From assembly GCF_012489685.1 (NCBI RefSeq), contig NC_080042.1, positions 79,923,093-79,987,092 on the forward strand: 64,000 nt of DNA. The letters are read 5' to 3'. Made by a program: the position numbers and the translations under genes. Numbering within the stretch: the stretch's first letter is position 1; each line of letters opens with the position of its first letter. Shown in pieces: positions 44,406 through 56,360 of this stretch. The DNA comes from Lotus japonicus. Taxonomy: Eukaryota; Streptophyta; Magnoliopsida; Fabales; Fabaceae. The notes below the pieces were generated by a model that did not search any database, was not told the origin of the DNA, and was given only the letters and a program-made list of their open reading frames with translations.

Positions 44406-46701
44406 TGATAATAATAATGCATATTGGTTGGTTCCCCTACTTCAGTATCAGTATCTACTCCACTCATCTACCCGTAGTATTATACAAATAAATAAATAAA
44501 TAAATAAATAAATAAGAGAAGGGAAGCTCATATGATCTCACGATGAATTTGCCCTTGAATTTTTTTCCTTGCTTTAACTTTATTACAGGAGTAAAGCTGC
44601 AGAGGTTAATGGGGCATATTGAGTTTCTAAATGTATCTTTTCACTATTCTTCAAGACCAACGGTAGGCCTCCTACTACTAATCACACAACTCATAGAGTT
44701 GAAGCTTGTATTTGTATATATGATACATTTTTTGCTTAGTTATTTCAGTGAAGGATTTTAACGTTCTTCCATTTGATTGTCCATCTACATGGGGTTAAGA
44801 TCATAATTGTCAGTTAAACAGGTTTAATTAATGGCAGACTTTGTAATTTGTATCAGGTATCTGTGGTGCAACATGTAAACTTTGTTGTCAATCCCAGTGA
44901 GGTGGTTGCCATTGTAAGAAACTGCTTCTAGTCTCTCCAATTCATTCCTTCCCTCAACTTTGGCCTAGAGACTAATATGCTGGTTCTTTTGATTTGGCTT
45001 AGGTTGGTCTTAGTGGTAGCGGAAAAAGCACATTGGTGAATCTTTTGCTTCGTCTCTATGAGCCTACAAATGGCCAGGTAGAGTTTGTTTATCACATTTA
45101 AACTGAGAGTGAACTCAGATGTTCTGATTTAAAAGATATTGAATTTATAAAAATGGCAGAGAGAAAAGGGATTCCATCTTGGACTAACTCTTTCAAAAGT
45201 TTTACATTATATTGATTACATTCACCAATCATGTGAACTTGTTAAGCTTAGTCACCATTTTTCTTAAATGTAGATATTGATTTGAGATTTCTCTCACATA
45301 ATTAGTTATGCCGTGCCTATTACTATCCTTCCAGTTATGCTGGTAGTAGTTCGAGAGAAGATACTTCTTTACTTGAATATTCACAGAAAGTTTTATTGCA
45401 GATTTTGATAGACGGTATTCCTCTTGAAAACTTGGATATCACATGGTGGAGAGAGAGAATTGGATATGTGGGACAGGTTCTCTAGTCACCAACATAGACA
45501 AAATTCAGTGAATGGATATAGCTCATTCCTTCTAACAAAAAGTTTATTTGTACAGGAACCCAAGCTATTCCGGATGGATATTAGCTCAAACATCAGATAT
45601 GGATGTACTAGAGATGTAACGCAGGAGGATGTTGAATGGGCTGCAAAGCAGGCTTATGCTCATGACTTCATCTCAGCACTTCCTAATGGTTACGAAACAC
45701 TTGTTGATGATGATCTGTTAAGTGGGGGACAAAAGCAGCGAATTGCTATTGCTAGAGCCATTCTTAGAGACCCAAAAATATTGATCCTTGATGAAGCCAC
45801 TAGTGCACTGGATGCTGAAAGTGAACATAATGTGAAGGTCTGCTACTAGAAGCCAGATGGCAATTAGACACACGAGTGTTAATTATGAGAAGAAATATTA
45901 AGTAAAGATATTGATGCTTCAGTTTCCATTCTATGTAGGGTGTTCTTCGATCTGTTAGAAGTGATTCTGCATCAAGGAGAAGTGTCATAGTCATTGCACA
46001 CAGGTGATACTTTAGTTGTCACTTGTTAGTGTTAATTAGTGGTATTCCAATTAATAATTATTAGTTTTGAAATGTGTGAACTGCTTTTACAGGCTTTCTA
46101 CCATACAAGCAGCTGACAGGATTGTGGTGATGGATAGCGGTCATGTTGTTGAGGTAGGTAAATTTTTTATTTTATTTTGAATACTTAAAATATTCCAATC
46201 AGCATTCTTTATTGAGGTTTATTATCTTTCATACATGAGCCCCTCCTCTTTTTTGTTTCATTAACAATGTAAAAGATCAAACATAAGAAAAAGTTCGTTA
46301 TAAGGTTATACGTGTTCTGTGTCAATTTTTTTACTGAATTTGACTCCGGCTCGATCATGATGAATATGGCATTGGATAGGACCATGTAGACAGTAATAGT
46401 TACCATATCCTTATCTGTTCGTTTAATAATGTGGGGATAAAACTCAGTTCAAGTTGCCCTCGTAGAACCTATGAGTACAATATTGCTTCTTTAACATCCA
46501 ATGCATTCCTGAAACTGTTTGGATTTCATGTGTTGAATGATATGCTTTTCTTTTTTCTTTTTCATTATCCTTTCTTTGCGTGACCTGAAACATAATTGTC
46601 ATTAACTTCTATCCTCGCAGGATGGAAGTCACAGGGAACTTCTCTTAAAAGATGGTTTATATGCTCGGTTGACTAGAAAACAGGCAGATGCCATGACATG
46701 A
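39971..46701 (+). CDS. ABCB26: Plastid ABC half-transporter, ABCB26/TAP1 type; 18 exons
   Basis: Exons 39971-40414, 40500-40627, 42062-42104, 42281-42325, 42424-42546, 42631-42734, 43137-43191, 43276-43346, 43441-43543, 43716-43926, 44589-44662, 44857-44913, 45003-45077, 45402-45476, 45556-45837, 45939-46003, 46093-46153 and 46621-46701 join in frame to 698 residues. An N-terminal Ser/Thr/Arg-rich stretch looks like a plastid transit peptide. A six-helix transmembrane domain (about 130-430) contains [18 protein letters not shown]. The nucleotide-binding domain is complete: Walker [10 protein letters not shown] (488-496), Q-loop Gln536, signature LSGGQ (591-595), Walker B ILILDE (611-616) and H-loop His651. 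It closely resembles Arabidopsis ABCB26 (At1g70610), a half-size transporter that must dimerise; the substrate is unknown. Intron 10 uses a GC-AG donor at 43927. Intron 2 holds a copia remnant. Confidence 0.94.
40780..41960 (-). mobile_element. Ty1/copia retrotransposon, 5'-truncated, in intron 2 of the ABCB26-like gene
   Basis: Read on the minus strand the order is RT, RNase H, polypurine tract, LTR. RT blocks lie at 41950-41632: [19 protein letters not shown], then [11 protein letters not shown] with the catalytic YIDD. A broken segment resembling HADPDWASC...SGYCVFF lies near 41450-41370. RNase H-like [12 protein letters not shown] followed by a KHVEVD motif lies near 41210-41120. A purine-rich CTTGAGGGGGAG lies at about 40977-40988, immediately followed by TGTTAG, the classical start of a copia LTR, at 40976 and below. 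Stops and frame changes show it is dead. The far end of the LTR (about 40780) and the 5' breakpoint are approximate. Confidence 0.75.
44368..44401. repeat. (TA)n microsatellite in intron 10
   Basis: An uninterrupted run of about 17 TA units in the GC-AG intron of the ABC transporter gene. Confidence 0.9.
44488..44515. repeat. (AAAT)n microsatellite in intron 10
   Basis: About seven tandem aaat units lie roughly 90 bases after the TA run in the same intron. Confidence 0.9.
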
Positions 46702-47715
46702 TTTGGAATTCCAGCGCAGATATTCTATTTTTCTTCTGGATTCTTTCTTTTTAAAGTGGGACATGCAACTTTTTTTTACTTGCTGACCCAGGCATTCATA
46801 GATTTATAAAAAAAAATGGTGATGTTTAGCAAAGAAGAAAGCTGCAGCAGTTCTGGTTCTAAATGCATGGCGGCTTCATAAAGATTTCACAGTATCAGGA
46901 TTCAGGCTTAGGTTCAGCAGGATCATGAAACTTGTGGTATGTTTGTTTTAGCAGCAAGAATATTGTAGAAATGTGGTTTGATGGGAGAAAATAAATTCCT
47001 ATAAGAAGACATACATCAGGACTCGCGTTTCTCCCTCTGCAGCAGCTTTCATCTAAAACAAACATAGGCTTGCTCCATTGTAAATGTAATATTGATGTTA
47101 AAGATGGATATTCAATTCATAGTCAAGATGGTCATCTTGGTGGTATGACTATATAGACTGTCCATTTAATATATGTAAATGTAATATTGATGTTTAACAC
47201 TTGATTTGAAGAATACCACTGGCCCATGATTGATGGCACTTCATAAGCTCAAATCTGTTAGGTGTGTTTTCAAAGCTCTAATCAATATTTATTTTCCCAT
47301 TTCCATGGATGGAAAACTTCATAACTATTACTTGATGAGGGGAATAAGTTTATAGGTACCATATTGAGCTATATAAGTCAATCCACAAAACTAATAAGGT
47401 GGCCAAGGATGAAGTTAATTTTGAGGAAGAGTGTATACTTTCTTATCTTCTCAAGGAAAACTTTTGTTCTCACTCTAGGAAGGGCTGAGGCATAGAAGCG
47501 AGTCCTTCCCCTATGTTTACAAATGTGAAAAGCCTCGGTTTCATCACTGTCTTATGGGGGTGAAAATATCAAGTCATACACAGCCGGCAATAAGAAACAA
47601 AAATCACTTGTAGTACATAAATGTCTCAAACAGTATTGCATTTCCCACATGGTCATTCCTCACTTCCATTGTTTGAGACAAGGATGAAACATTTGGATTT
47701 AATTGTACAGAGGCG
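46702..47715. other. 3' UTR of the ABCB26-like gene and promoter of the PADRE gene
   Basis: Probable 3' UTR to about 47000, then AT-rich spacer and the 5' leader of the next gene. No other gene was recognised. Confidence 0.4.
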
Positions 47716-48435
47716 ATGCTGAAGCGTGTCGTTCACTCATTAGGCCTAGTGGAGCAGCCTGATGAAAGTCCAAGAAGAAAGAACAAGGTGAGAGGAACCA
47801 AGGCATCAGCATCAGCATCCCCTGACTCTGATTTTGTTGTGAGGATAGTTCTTCAGGGTGGACAACATGAGGTGTATCAACATGCATTCCCTGCATCGAA
47901 GTTGATGGCAAAGCATCCTGGGATGTGTGTTGCGAGGCCAGAAGTCTTCAGAGAACCTCATCAGTCACTGTTACGGCCAGAAGAGAGTTTGCTGCTTGGT
48001 CACAAGTACATCATAATCTCTTCTAGAGATCTGGAGAAGCTGAAGCGTAAACATCCACAGCAAGGAAAAACCAAAGAAAATGGCACACTCAGTGTGACAA
48101 ATGGAGTAGTAAGCCAAGAGAAGGTGGAAACAAGGATAACTCTATCTCCCCGTGAATGCAACACCCATGTGAATGGTGAAGTCAGAGAGACAATCGGGTC
48201 AGGCAAAGAAGAGATGAATGGAAACATGAATCTTTCTCAATATGCAGGGGATGGAGAGGAATCTTATTGCACAGCAAAAGAATTCTATGTTCCGAAGCAT
48301 AACTCCACAAGATATTCAAGACGAAAAGGAATAAAAGGGAAGAAACCTTTTGCACCACCTCTTCCAAAGGCTAAATCATTTCGGGGTTTTAGATGGCAAC
48401 CCAGCCTTGCCACTCTGCCTGAGCTCTCTCCATGA
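47716..48435 (+). CDS. PADRE (DUF4228) domain protein
   Basis: A single-exon 239-residue protein. The segment DFVVRIVLQGGQHEVY (about 39-54), then FPASKLMAKHPGMCVARPEV and RPEESLLLGHKYIIIS (about 87-102), is the PADRE/DUF4228 fold. The N-terminus is basic and lacks the usual myristoylation-type MG start. The C-terminal half is a long polar tail rich in Lys, Ser and Asn, ending with a basic RRKGIKGKKPFAPPLPKAKS-like stretch and FRGFRWQPSLATLPELSP. PADRE genes are plant-specific and often respond to pathogens or abiotic stress; the molecular role is unknown. The ATG at 47716 is the first in frame. It faces the PHT2;1 gene convergently, with about 690 bases between the stops. Confidence 0.8.
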   Translation: MLKRVVHSLGLVEQPDESPRRKNKVRGTKASASASPDSDFVVRIVLQGGQHEVYQHAFPASKLMAKHPGMCVARPEVFREPHQSLLRPEESLLLGHKYIIISSRDLEKLKRKHPQQGKTKENGTLSVTNGVVSQEKVETRITLSPRECNTHVNGEVRETIGSGKEEMNGNMNLSQYAGDGEESYCTAKEFYVPKHNSTRYSRRKGIKGKKPFAPPLPKAKSFRGFRWQPSLATLPELSP

Positions 48436-49127
48436 TGATTTTTTTTAGATCGAGGTATCAAACGCTGACTGCTGACAGCTGACAGCATCGCCTCAGATGC
48501 TTGCACTAAACAGTAAATGACTGACCACGAAATGTATTCAATTCTCATATGCGAGGATCAGACTCTCAACCTCATGGTTAAGGAACAGGGTGAGCAACCA
48601 CCACGTCACACCTCGGTCACACCTTGTGATTCTCTCTCCATGTTATTTGTTATGTTTTTTTTTAATTCCTATTAAGGCATGTTTTTATGCACGCTTATCA
48701 TTATTTTAATGTTTTTTATTTATACATGAGGATCTTTGGTAAACTTGAGAAGGAATAACAGAACTTTCCTAGACCCAAAAAATGTGTATTGGTGTTATCT
48801 ACATTCTACACAGATATAATAGCATAGAAAGCAGAATCACAAGAGATAATAGATGTTATATTGAGATAACTTTCTCAATTATTATATTCCCCTTCAGAGG
48901 AATTAGGCAAGGCTACAGAAATACAGATTTGAAATTTAGAATCTTAGCATAAAGATTCATCATTTGCCAAAATCAGGAATTAAGAGGTTCCTCCTCCAAG
49001 TTATCTGTGCTACCACCCTTATTCTCTTCTCTGGTGTTTACATCACAAAGAATGATGTGAAATATTTGGTCATGGTAACTAGAGTAATCACATGCACAAC
49101 CTGTTCTTTATACCTTTGAATACACAC
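48436..49127. other. Convergent 3' UTR spacer between the PADRE and PHT2;1 genes
   Basis: Holds the 3' ends of two convergent genes. No further feature was seen. Confidence 0.5.
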
Positions 49128-52100
49128 TCATAAAATGTAAGACAAAAGCTTAGTCAAGGCCCATGTGTAGAGTATTGATAGTGTAGCACCAACTGGAATA
49201 GTGATTGCCCATGAAGTCACAATTTCCTTCACAGTTTCTGATCTAACGCTGTTAAGTCCTCTTGCAAATCCTACACCCATTACTGCACCCACAAGAGTAT
49301 GAGTTGCTGAAATAGGAAGTCCCAGCTTTGAAGCAAACAGAACCACAGAAGCTGCTGCAAACTCTGCAGCAAATCCTCTGGTTGGTGTGAGTTCTGTTAT
49401 TTTCTTTCCAATTGTAGCTATCACTCTATAACCCCATATCAAAAGCCCTGCAACAATTCCAAATCCTCCCCATGCAAGAACATCAATTGGAATAACAACC
49501 TCAGTTCCTCCAGCGCCGCCTTGAAGAATTGCTAATGCACCAGCCAAAGGACCTATGGCATTGGAAACATCATTTCCTCCATGAGCAAATGACATGAAGC
49601 ATGCTGAGAGGACCTGCAAGTATCCAAAAACGCCATAAACAATTTCCAGTTGGGCACCCTTTGGACCTGCAATATCAGAGAGGAATCCAATATTCTTGTT
49701 GACGGTTTCCTCTTTTGGCTCTGACTGTGGAGTTGTGGGCTTGAGAAGATGACCAAGCTGTTTTCTGATGATTGTGTTGACTAGAATAGCACCAGCAGCT
49801 CCACAGGCTAAAGCTTGGGCGAGCGCCACAGGAAACCTCTGGCTAAGAGGGAAGGCAGCTAAAGAAATTCCGGTTACACCGAGAAATACAGCAATTGGAG
49901 CTGCAGCAGCAGCTGCTTGTCCTGGATTTGGAGCACTGTACACAAACTGGATGGGGGACAATATAAGTGGTTTGCAACAGAATAATTTAGCTTATTATCA
50001 TGTCATCAATTTGGAACATTTTATTACAAGTTTCCTTGTTTTTTGTAATCGGATTTGAAGGGTTTCTATAAATGATATAAACATAGGTCGCGCTATCAAG
50101 CAGAACTCTAATTGTTAAAGGGCATCAAATTGGATAAAATGCTAAATCATGTGATGGTTCAAATCGCATTAGGAGAGCGCAAGAATTTAGAGAAGAGAGA
50201 TGGGAGAGGTGGATGACAACCTGATGTCTATTTTACAATTAAGTTCAAGCCAAAAATAAGTTGGAACTTTGAAGAAGTGTCCATATAGTGTGAAAGATGA
50301 ATATTGGATTCAAATTCAGCTGCTTATATTCCAAATTTTGAGCAGGGATATTATTTTGGACTATGAGTTTTTTGCTTTTACATTTGAATTAATTTTCCTA
50401 GACTGCTTTTGAAAGTGATGAAGCAAATATAAAACTGTTGAATGTTGGTGATATATTTCAGTTATCATGCTGGACTAAAATTCTATTTATAACTAGTGCG
50501 TACCCTCCTAATGCATTTGTAGACAAGAAATGACATAGCTGCTCCCATTAGTGGTGAGATAACCCATGAAGAAATCACCCTAGCCAGTGAACCCCAGAAA
50601 ACGGCTCCAGCTCCTCCATAGGCTACACCGAATCCAACTATGGCACCAACTATGCAATGAGTAGTAGATACCGGCCAACCATAATATGACGCAACCTGCA
50701 TAGAACAAAACAACAAATAGTTACTAAAATTACCAGGTCCAGCCAGAAAAAAGGGAGGTACATAGTAGTGTACATGCTTCTTCAATGAAGCAAAATATAC
50801 TTCTGACCCGAGAAGCCTCAAAGTTCAAACTTTGATCTGTAAAGAGACATGTTGCCATGTTGGTGTGTCTTTACTAATACAAATCAGATATCTATGTTTC
50901 CTTTCATATCCTTTTACGCTCAAAATATAGGACAACAGCTAAGATCTAAGCAACTAAGAAAGCCTCTGAGAAACTCCTCACTGACATGGAGAAACTGCAT
51001 AGCCTACACATACTAACTCTTAAATCATAATGAATATTTTATAACTATTCACTTGTTTCTAGCTACTTCTTCACAGTAAGGAATACACCAATGTCCTGGC
51101 CTAAGAAAAGACAAAATGGAAAAAGGACACTCATTCCCATGCTTTGTTATTTTAGCCAGGAAAATTTGGTGCATTATATCTTGAACATATTGTCCATTTT
51201 CCTCCACTAGCACTTGCTTTCACCAATCACAAGTACTAACAATGCACTACATATCTTGTTTACAAGTTACAACATAAGAAAGACAAGAATAGAACAAAGA
51301 AGTGACCCCCAAAATCAGAGAGAACTTCCTAAAGTGAAAACTAAAACAGAAATTAAGTGCTTAACCAAATTCATAATGGTTTTTACCAATTTCATTAACA
51401 AACTTAATAGTTCACCTGTAACCAAGTACCAGCAGCAGCAAGTGAAGAGAGCAATCCAGCAAGAAGCAAAGTATCTTTCCCCTGAAACGCCTCAGACACA
51501 AGAAGACCCTTCTGCATTGTGCTGGTCACGTGACTCCCCATCAACAACGCCCCTGAAAACTCCAGAACCGCCGCAGTCAACACCGCCTGCCTGAGCGTCA
51601 AGGCGCCGGAACCAACCGAAGTTCCCATGGCATTTGCAACGTCATTGGCCCCAATGTTCCAAGCCATGTACAACCCAAGCAGAAGCGTGGCATAAGTTAA
51701 AAACTTAGTCTTCAAAGTCAGAGCTTGCCCCATAGAAGCCATGAAGAAAGGGAAAGTCAGAGCAGCCAATGCCATGCATATTGATATGGCTGAAGCAGCT
51801 TTTGGAGATATGTTGAATGCTTTTGCAATCCCAGGCAACTCATCACCATCATCATGACCCTTCTGTGTCTTTGGTTTTGCATATTGTTTCTGCTGTTGCT
51901 GGTGGTGATGATGATGTTCACTGAGCTGGATTTCTTCATTCTGCTCTTCTTCTCCTCCTGCTTCTGCTAAGGTGGCAAAAGTGTGCTGGAGTCTAGAGTT
52001 TTTGATCCGGAGAGTGGCAAAAGAATGGTTTGGTACTGAATTGACATAGAGGACTTCACTCTTGGGGCTGTGAGTCTTGTTTGAGAAGAAAGGAGAGGTG

Positions 52101-52201
52101 TTTTTGGAGATGAATGGATGAGAGTTTGCATGGTTGAAGGAGTATTGTTGTGGAAGAGAAGGTGTGTGTTTGGTTGAAGAGAAGTGACAAGAGGGGTTCA
52201 T
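49128..52201 (-). CDS. PHT2-1: Plastid low-affinity phosphate transporter PHT2;1; 3 exons
   Basis: Exons 51416-52201, 50504-50695 and 49128-49946 (transcribed right to left) join to 598 residues. PHT2;1 carries phosphate across the chloroplast inner envelope, coupled to H+ or Na+ (PiT family). The first about 70 residues are rich in Ser, Thr and His and look like a transit peptide. A His/Gln-rich run (about 96-106) precedes the membrane domain. Both PiT signature repeats are present: GANDVANAMGTSVGSG (184-199) and GGNDVSNAIGPLAG (449 onward). About twelve membrane segments flank a hydrophilic loop (about 385-425). The ATG at 52201 was chosen because the further open frame to 52237 begins with GTG, not ATG. 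The C-terminal half is nearly the same as I recall for Arabidopsis At3g26570. Confidence 0.96.
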
Positions 52202-52383
52202 GTCTTGTAGGGCAAAACAAGGAAGGTGAAAGGACACAGAGAGAGTGTGTGATTATTGAAGAAGATTGTTATGTTAGGCCATGGATCATGGATGTGGAGG
52301 AATAGAAAGAGTGGTAGCTGCAGGGAATGTGGGAAAGTGCATTTTGGTGGATTGTTTTGGTCAGGGGAAATTGGGAAAGGGAG

Positions 52384-52412
52384 TGTTGTGTTGTGTTGTG
52401 TTGTGTGTGTGG
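52384..52412. repeat. (TTGTG)n-type simple repeat near the PHT2;1 start
   Basis: Several tandem ttgtg units followed by a tg run, about 180 bases upstream of the PHT2;1 start codon. Confidence 0.8.
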
Positions 52413-55239
52413 ATTTGGCAGGTTGCTTCTTGCTAATGGAAATGAGTGGTGGTTGTAGCTTGAAAATTCTTCAGGAACTGATTCTCTTCACCAGCCACTA
52501 GAGGCATCATAAAATTGATAAGAGTAACTGTACTTACGCATCAAAACAGAGAATGTCTACCAAACATTTTTCAATTGAGGAAGATTGAGGAAAAGAAAGA
52601 AATCTAGCCACCATTATCTTGATCTGACAAAATCTTGTCATCATGGATGACTTGTATTGTCTCTCCTAGTTACACGTGTAACTTGTCTTGGATTTTTGTT
52701 TGTTTCAACTTTCAACTATTATAACTATCTCGGATAAATTTGCTTTAGAATATAATTTCTCAAAAATACATTCTTATAAATAGTAAAATAATAACTAATA
52801 TGGTCTTAAACATTTAAAATGGTGAGTCATAACACATTCATCAGACATTCCTCAAACATACTATTAGTATTTTATGACGATTCTTGACCCCAAGATTTCA
52901 GTCGATTAATATTCACAAAGTGGCATATCTCAAGATAAATAATACTATTAACTTACTAAAACTAAATGATGAATGAATTCTCAGGTGTAGACATGTAATT
53001 TTTCAAATATAAAAAAAAATTGTTTTGCCAATAAATTGCTTAGTAAATAGCATGACCTCTATGGCAAATTCCTATGATTGGGCTTCATTTTCTCTCATAT
53101 TGTTTGTTAAAATCCACTTGTTCCAAACATCACGTGAAGCCTAGGTCATTCGATGAGCCTAGTCCATTGTAGCCGTATGATCCTGTATGGTTCTTTTTTT
53201 CCCCGTCATCTATGATCCTATATGTGTATGTAAGTCTTGAAAGTTTGGGCTCTAAGGGTGTGCCCAGCCCACTGATCATTGAGCCCAAGTTATACAAAAA
53301 AACTCAACATATTATGGACCTTTGACAAAAACAGACCATTTAATGTTAATTATATTTTGTAAAATAAAATTATGATAAATTTCAATACTTGCTTTTGACC
53401 AAAAAAAAAAATGTTATAACATTAACCTTTGACCCAAAAAAAAATGTCAATACTTAAAATTTCAATTTCCCATTGCGAGGGTGAGAAACAATATTCCAAT
53501 TTTTTTGTGATTTGATTGGTTTGTATACTACGATAATAAGAGAATATTAAATGAATGTGAACCGTCACACTATGGGAGCTGGTCATGCTCGAAGTCGTTA
53601 CCTTAACCGCAAGGAGGGGGTGCCGCTTCTGAATCTGGATGGCGGCTTTGGTTGGAGAAGAGAGTGTTTCAGTTACGGTTTAGGGCGGTGAACACTAGTC
53701 ATTAATTTATTTTTCTTAAGAGACAAAAAGATGATAATAATATTCACTTTAATCATTTCTTTACAACACTCTCTTATTAATTTGATTAAAATTCATGTAA
53801 GGCCCACTAATAATATGAGTCTTACTTTAAATTTAGTGGGACACATATGAATTTCAAATTAGAGTGTACTAAAAAAGTAAAAATACAATGTTAATGTTAA
53901 AGTGAGTGTAGCTAGCACTCTAATTATGTGACAATTTTATAATGCCATGCCAGGTTTAAAAATAAAAATAAAAGAAAATATAATGCCATGCCATTCAAGG
54001 AACCGAACAATCATGGGCATGCATTACCACCACACTTTTACCACTATTATACTGCTGAGTCATTTTGGACTGCAGCGCCTCATATCCAATCGCAAGGGGA
54101 AGATCCAACGCATATTCCAGCATCATGTAACCCAAATCTGACAATATCGCACACACTGAAACAAACTGAATCATTCCAATTTAATTTCCAGATTTCAAGG
54201 AATGTGCTGCTTTGTTTGGTTTGTAATCTCACAGCAAAACGACCCACTCCCTGGATGAGGAATTGCAGTAAACATACATAACTGTGCATTAAACTGTGAT
54301 TTTGTATCTCACATCCATTCCCCCGTCACCATCCAACAAGTGACTAGTATATTGCAAAACAATATTCTTATTTCAGATATCTATAATCTATAGTATATAA
54401 TATCATATGTCTAAATAAGAATTACTCTAAGAGAAAAATATGCAAATTGGAAAAAAAAAGAGATCAGCATCGATCCAAACGGGCTAGGGTGGCCCATCCA
54501 TATTATCCCCATCCATTTTCAGTATTTTGTGGGGTCAGTGCATGACGCATGAACCTGGGGGGCTTGGACAAATAGTGGGTGGACTCCATTGTTAGGATAG
54601 AACAGAACCATATTTTTAGTGAAAAAAAAGCCAATGACCTAAGCAAAGAAAAGCAAAACCAATCCTAAACATTCATTTTAAGATAAAAAGCCAGTGACCT
54701 AAGCAAAGTGCACGATTCTGGGGTTGCGTCAGACCAAGGAGAAGAATCTGGATTGGATCATTGGATGTGCTTGCTCATGATGGTTGCCTTTTAATAGTAG
54801 CCTTTACTATCTAATATTTTAACTTTTTAAGATTATCTGGAAGGAAGCGTTATCCTGTAAAATTAAAATATTATGAACAAATTGAGAGATGAAGAGCAAA
54901 CGTAAGATCAGCTCAGGACCCCATATGCATTATATTGGGAGAATTAACAGGATGAAGAGCTATGAGCTATCTATTTCTACCATCATCATCACCAATGAAA
55001 AAGAACAAAAATTAATTTGTGGAGCATAACTCTTTTGACATGCCATTGGATTTTTATCTATGATTATACGGTGGGGGTGTGACCTCCACGTACGTCTCCC
55101 ATTCTCTGTTTCTAAATTCTCAATTAGGGTCCAATGATCCAATCATTCTCCAACAGTACAGGACCTTCAAAGAAAAAATTAACCGGATAAGATTCTCGAA
55201 ACCTTAAAATTCAAACAAGTTGTAGATTGCTGAAGTCAA
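52413..55239. other. Gene-poor intergenic region
   Basis: AT-rich DNA. It contains the NUPT described separately and an imperfect direct repeat of aaagccaatgacctaagcaa at about 54628 and 54688. No gene was recognised. Confidence 0.4.
53562..53624 (+). other. NUPT: fragment of chloroplast 16S rRNA gene
   Basis: The stretch ccgtcacactatgggagctgg, continuing gaagtcgttaccttaaccgc and aaggaggggg then tgcc, matches the 3' part of plastid 16S rRNA, starting in the ...CCCGTCACAC region. The few differences I can recall are C-to-T changes (ggtcatgctc instead of ggccatgccc) and one lost A before tgcc. Homology stops abruptly at about 53624. This is plastid DNA inserted into the nucleus, not a functional rRNA. 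The comparison is from memory of the rRNA sequence. Confidence 0.8.
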
Positions 55240-55567
55240 TGACGGATCATGTTAGGAGTATGAGGGCAAATGCCCTCACTTAATTTTGACAAAACTCATT
55301 AGAAAAAAAATTGAGTAGTAAAAGTATGTGGTTTTAAATAGTTTATTTGGTAAAAAATGCTCTTATTTGTGTCGCACATTACTAAATGCCCTCACTTGAT
55401 AGTAAAAGTATGTAGTTTTTTATGGTCTCTTTGGTAAAAATGTTCTTACTTGTGTTTCTTTTGGTAAAAAATGTCTCAACTTCTATTAGTATATGTTAAC
55501 TTTTTTTATTACGAATTTACATGTATATAATGCCCCCACAACATTAAATTTCTGGATTCGTCACTAG
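55240..55567. mobile_element. Non-autonomous DNA element with tgacggatc-like ends
   Basis: It begins tgacggatcatgttagg and ends ctggattcgtcacta, imperfect inverted termini (tgacggatc against tgacgaatc). Inside there are repeated gccctcactt and ttggtaaaaaatg units. The pattern, with the gcaaatgccct and tgcccccac motifs near each end, matches a common class of small plant transposons. It has no coding capacity. Confidence 0.45.
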
Positions 55568-55896
55568 CTGAAGTAGTCAATCCGAATTCTATGTTATTTC
55601 TAAGATTGGTTTACCAAATGAATGCAAATTGCACTTGCTTAATTAATGCTATAGCATTTAATAAAAAAAAAATTAATGCTGTAACGATTGTTGTGACACA
55701 CACTTGCGCCGTGTCCAAAACGTTCTTATCTTCCGTGTTTTGGGTCCCAAAGTTATTGTGGAGATGCAATCAGTCTTTGATTTAATTTATCTTTTTTTCT
55801 TTAATTTCTTTTTTATTCTCCGGGTAAGCATGGCATTTCTGGATTGTATTATCCAAAGTAAGAGAATCTCTTTAGCTCGTAACTACGTAGAAATCA

Positions 55897-56360
55897 CTAC
55901 ACCATAATGATGACTCTCATTGTTAAGGATGCCAACCACAAGCAACAAAATCTCATATCGACCATCACTTTTAGTGGTGCTTGATACGAGAACAATGAGT
56001 TCTCATACCTGACCATCACTCTTAGTGACGACTAAAGTTAGGGGACTACTCTTTCTGCAACCATTACTCTCAATAAGTTTCCATACCAACAAATTATCGC
56101 TCGGTTATAGAGCTAAAGAACAAACGCATAGTAAGCTCTAACTGTCATCACAACTGACTAGGATACTCATGATCAAGGACAGCGAGACACTTTCCAGTGA
56201 CAATTTGCTCGGATCAAAAAGGCACATGGTCGCCCATGTCGAACATCATAAGAGGACCAACTAACAATTAAACCCATCTACGAAGTCGAAGAGTATGGTC
56301 AATATCATAATCGTCTTTCCGTAGTATGAGATGGCGACCGTGGCAAATAGTCTTGAATTC
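55897..56360. mobile_element. CACTA-like terminal fragment
   Basis: CACTACACCATAATGATGAC at 55897 resembles a CACTA terminus. It is followed by short inverted subterminal motifs, ccatcacttttagtgg near 55963 and ccatcactcttagtgacg near 56013. No matching GTAGTG end was found nearby, so it is a fragment or its other end has decayed. Confidence 0.35.

Noticed and set aside
51404..52237. Extended PHT2;1 start at 52237
   Set aside because: The codon there is GTG. The first ATG in frame is at 52201, which gives a normal transit-peptide start.
52384..52412. Tandem repeats considered as CRISPR or other structured array
   Set aside because: The units are 5 bases with no spacers, in plant nuclear DNA. 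It is a simple microsatellite.
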